Of a stretch of DNA of 64,000 nt, positions 61,153-64,000 are shown one piece after another. Numbering within the stretch: position 1 is the stretch's first letter; every line of letters starts with the position of its first letter. The stretch comes from Megascapheus bottae (taxonomy: Eukaryota; Chordata; Mammalia; Rodentia; Geomyidae), in assembly GCA_024803745.1 (NCBI GenBank), contig JANJXV010000191.1:992001-1056000 (forward strand), in the 5' to 3' direction. A program made the translations under genes and the position numbers. The notes beneath the pieces were generated by a model. It had not been told where the DNA came from. It ran no database searches and saw nothing but the letters and a program-made list of their open reading frames with translations.

Positions 61153-61840
61153 CATTTTGGAAACCTTAATTGCTTCTCATTTGTTCCTTTCCTTTTTTGG
61201 AAGATTGATCTAAGCTGGCTGATTGTGCATCACAATGAAGTGATTGGCCTCAGGAATTGCAAATATTTGTTTCATCAGCACGGAATGAATGAAGTTGATC
61301 TAAACCCAATAGTATTTTCCTTCTGATAAATAGGGAACTTACTTATATCATTTTTCCTTGCCTTTGCTTTCCCAAAGCAAGCAACATGTTTCTTAAAAAC
61401 TATACTTCATGAGAATATTATAATTAGAAGCTATCTTCTGCACACTTCAGAATACTCCTTGCATTTATAAACTTATATTACAATATTAGGTAGAAGAATG
61501 GTGACTGTTAGTTTCATAACTACTTCATATGTTTTACTCTTTAAGGCTCATTAAGTCAAGAAGGGATTAAATACATTTATATAATAGTAGAACATAGCTC
61601 CTGCTGATTTGATGTGTGTGCAGATGATACACAGATTTATTAGGATTACTCAAAAGTTTTCTTCAAATTTTCAGTAGTAGACTGCTATGCTAACTGGTAG
61701 GTGATAGTAATGATGCTGATATTCTATGAATCAGCTATGAAGCAGAATTTCAAGGGAGAGTATTTGCTAGGGACTTAATTTCTAAGACGCATATCAAGAA
61801 TATTGAACTATAACACCAAATGATGGAGGACTCAGCGTCA
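61153..61840. other. Flank without recognised feature
   Basis: A/T-rich sequence with no recognisable element. A 65-codon plus-strand frame at 61129-61326 overlaps its left end and shows nothing protein-like. Confidence 0.5.
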
Positions 61841-62069
61841 CATTTTGTTGTTTTATGCAAGTCCTGGGACTTGAACCCAGGGCCTGGGTACTGTCCTTAA
61901 ATGTTTTTTTTTTGCTTCAGGCTAGTGTTCTACCACTTTATCCACAGCTCCACTTCCAGATTTTTGGTAATGAACTGTAAATCAGAATATCATGCAATTT
62001 GTTTGGGCTGGATTCAAACCTGATTCTGTGTAGATAGGATTCCAAGTGTGAGCGCACAGAGCCTGGCTA
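61841..62069 (-). mobile_element. Geo-like composite SINE
   Basis: Minus-strand SINE. Plus-strand order: caagtcctgggacttgaacc (ID-like half), gttctaccactttatccaca, a T-rich insert, then tggattcaaacctgat and agtgtgagcgcacagagcct (7SL/B1-like head). Quite diverged. Confidence 0.7.
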
Positions 62070-62084
62070 GTATCATTCACCATT

Positions 62085-62310
62085 CAAGTCATGGGACTGC
62101 AATTCTGCACCTGGGTCTTGTCACTGAGCTTTTCAGCTCAAGACTACTGCCCTATCCCTTGAGCCATAGGGCCACTTCTGGGTTTCTGGTGGTTAATTGG
62201 AGATAAGAGTCACATGGACTTCAGTGCCCAGGCTGACTTTGAACTGCTATCCTTGGATCCCAGCCTCTTGAGTAGCTACATTTACAAGTGTGAGCCACCA
62301 TACCCGGCTA
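62085..62310 (-). mobile_element. Geo-like composite SINE, 7SL/B1-like head
   Basis: Well preserved. On the plus strand it ends gtgagccaccatacccggct, the reverse complement of a B1/7SL-type head. Before that come ggttaattggagataagagt and an ID-like half (cccttgagccatagggccac). This composite structure is the main basis for suggesting a geomyoid rodent. Confidence 0.78.
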
Positions 62311-62737
62311 AATTATTTTTTAAGTTAATTTATTTTGTTAAGTCAATATATAGTTGGCATACGGTTACATAAGTAATGAACATATTTCTTAAGAAAATTG
62401 TTATCCCCTCCCTCATTTTTCTCTGTTTTCCTACCCTCAGCCCCCTCTCCACCCAGATTGTTCAGTTCATTTCCGTTTAGTGTCTTCCAAGTATCACTGT
62501 TCAATTGGTTCACCCTTTTTCCTTTGTTTTTTTTTTTTTTTTACCATTTTATCATACCCTCTCCATTCCCCAAATAACATAAACCTATGTACAAGACACA
62601 GGGTACCCGAATTCAACACAGTGACTACAGAGAATAAAACTAAAGGGAAAAAGAAGAAAAGAGGTAAAAAGCAAAAAAAATGAAAGAACATCATACAGTA
62701 CCTTAGAAGCAACAACACTGAAAAAACAAAACATAAA
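62311..62737 (-). mobile_element. L1 3'-UTR-like fragment
   Basis: A T-rich start, a pyrimidine-rich section (cctaccctcagccccctctc, near 62432) and a later purine-rich part (about 62630-62690) resemble the 3' UTR of a rodent L1 on the minus strand, different from the array's L1. No ORF2 sequence follows, so the assignment rests on composition and order only. Confidence 0.45.
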
Positions 62738-62885
62738 CCTTGGGCTGAAAATGAAGCTTGCCTAGCATGTATGAAACCCTGGATTCCATTCCTCAGCACC
62801 ACATAAACAAAAAACTGGAAGTGCCACTGTGACTCAGCTGGTAGATTTCTTACGTTCAGCACAGAGTGTCTCCAAGTGACAAAAA
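62738..62885 (+). mobile_element. ID-type composite SINE
   Basis: Reads ttgggctgaaaatgaagctt, gcctagcatgtatgaaaccc, cctcagcaccacataaac (close to the rodent ID consensus), then a second half (ggaagtgccactgtgactca) ending in a short A run. Confidence 0.75.
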
Positions 62886-62970
62886 TCTGTCACATTTAAG
62901 TCAGGCTTCAAAACTTTGCTAGGAACCAGTTATGTGATTTTGAAGAAAGTCCAGTTTTCAAAAAATCACT

Positions 62971-63210
62971 AGCCAGGCGCTGGAGGGTCATAATTGTCAT
63001 TCTACTAGCCAGGGAGAAGGTGATTCAAAGCCTTTGCAAGCAAAAAAAAATGAAAACAAAAAAACTGTAAGATTCTACTCTCCACTTATCCACCCAAAAA
63101 ACTAAGTGGAGTTGTGGCTAAAACTGGTACAGCATTAGCCTTGAGGAAAAAGAACTAAGAGACCTTGCCCAGGTCCAAAGTTCAACCTCCCCACCAAGAA
63201 ACAAAAAAAA
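62971..63210 (+). mobile_element. Geo-like composite SINE
   Basis: Starts agccaggcgctggagggtca (7SL/B1-like head), has gattcaaagcc, then an ID-like half (gtggagttgtggctaaaact, gccttgaggaaaaagaacta) and an A-rich tail ending near 63210. Confidence 0.75.
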
Positions 63211-63589
63211 GGAGTCCAGATACCTTAGTTTAAAAAGTATATCTGGATATCTTAGTAGATTTTTCTGATCTTTCCTCATTCATCTCATGGAACCACATAA
63301 TCTTGATCCTGATCTGACTAAGAGCCTGCATTGTGCTTAATAAATTCATTCCACATATTCCAGTAGAATCTGGACAGCTAACAGCCACTTACCAATGCTT
63401 TATTCTACGTTTAGGCCAGTATGTCTTCATACCATCTACACAGTCAGCTATATCATATTTCCAGAAGTATCATTGAGTGTAGAACACTCAGAACTAAAAG
63501 AATTGCATAAAGATGTAATAAAAACCCTTGATTCATTAAGAAAATTTCTGTACCACTTAGAGCAAGTACATTAGTGGTATTTACCTCTA
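63211..63589. other. Flank without recognised feature
   Basis: No element or gene identified. Confidence 0.5.
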
Positions 63590-64000
63590 GCCTCTTTTTT
63601 AAAAATTTTATTAACATTGAATTTTACATCATATTTCAAATGTCATGTTTAACCAACAAGTATTCAAGAAGGGAATCGCTATACAATCACTGGCACATAG
63701 ATTTTAGAATATAGTAAAAATTAAGCTGAGTCTTTGTATGTCATAGATACAGATTAATCTATAATAAAACACATGTCTATAGAGTGTATAGTCTATCCTA
63801 GATTTTTATGTCTATGTAGTTATGTTTATATCTCCAAAATTATGTCCAGAACTTTGGGTATCAACTATTCAATCATCGCTCTACTACTGTTTGAAACTAA
63901 TATCCATATATTAAGGATCTCATGTACCTTTTCTTCCTTGGTCTTGACTTATCTCACTCAACAGGATTCACTCTAATTTCATCCACTACCCCAAAAATGC
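63590..64000 (-). mobile_element. 3' end of an older, decayed L1
   Basis: Begins with a T/A-rich tail at about 63594. The last 60 bases align in order with the C-terminal codons of ORF2 in the array L1 (minus strand: a decayed form of ILSEVSQTQ). Same orientation as the array, but far more diverged; it continues beyond the window. Confidence 0.72.

Overview
This is eukaryotic nuclear DNA, almost certainly from a rodent. It shows no prokaryotic gene organisation and no intact host gene. Nearly everything is retrotransposon-derived. Composite tRNA-derived (ID-type) SINEs and 7SL/B1-headed composite SINEs fit the ID/Geo families known from geomyoid rodents (kangaroo rats, pocket mice, pocket gophers). 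That lineage call is an inference from remembered SINE consensus sequences, not from a search.

Layout. Positions 1 to about 60,567 are a head-to-tail tandem array (a macrosatellite) with a unit of about 7.43 kb. Taking a fixed phase point, units begin at 1, 7441, 14885, 22319, 29722, 37150, 44571, 52002 and 59426 (partial). Unit lengths are 7440, 7444, 7434, 7403, 7428, 7421, 7431 and 7424 bp. The left end lies outside the window. Read along the + strand, every unit holds the same parts: a LINE-1 on the minus strand, with ORF1 upstream of ORF2 in L1 sense; about 0.66 kb of leader or flank; an ID-type SINE on the minus strand; a (TCA)n microsatellite; a second ID-type SINE on the plus strand; about 0.63 kb of non-repeat spacer; then the A-tail of the next L1. 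L1 copies are numbered 1-9 from left to right. Copies 2-8 are complete between A-tail and ORF1 start, copy 1 is cut by the window edge and copy 9 by the array edge.

How it arose. All copies share inactivating lesions: an ORF1 nonsense codon, an endonuclease frameshift, an endonuclease D-to-E change, a CA duplication and a TAG in the linker, and a -1 frameshift just before the reverse transcriptase palm. Because the lesions and the non-L1 flanks are copied together, the array grew by DNA recombination (unequal exchange and gene conversion) from one already dead L1 locus, not by retrotransposition. Secondary variants define two lineages (copies 1-3 versus 6-9), recombinant copies 4 and 5, a near-identity tract shared by copies 7 and 8, and a more diverged right edge.

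Positions 60,568-64,000 are the right flank: decayed SINE fragments, an L1 3'-UTR-like fragment, an ID-type and a Geo-like SINE, and the 3' end of an older L1 running off the window on the minus strand. The stretches between hold nothing I can identify.
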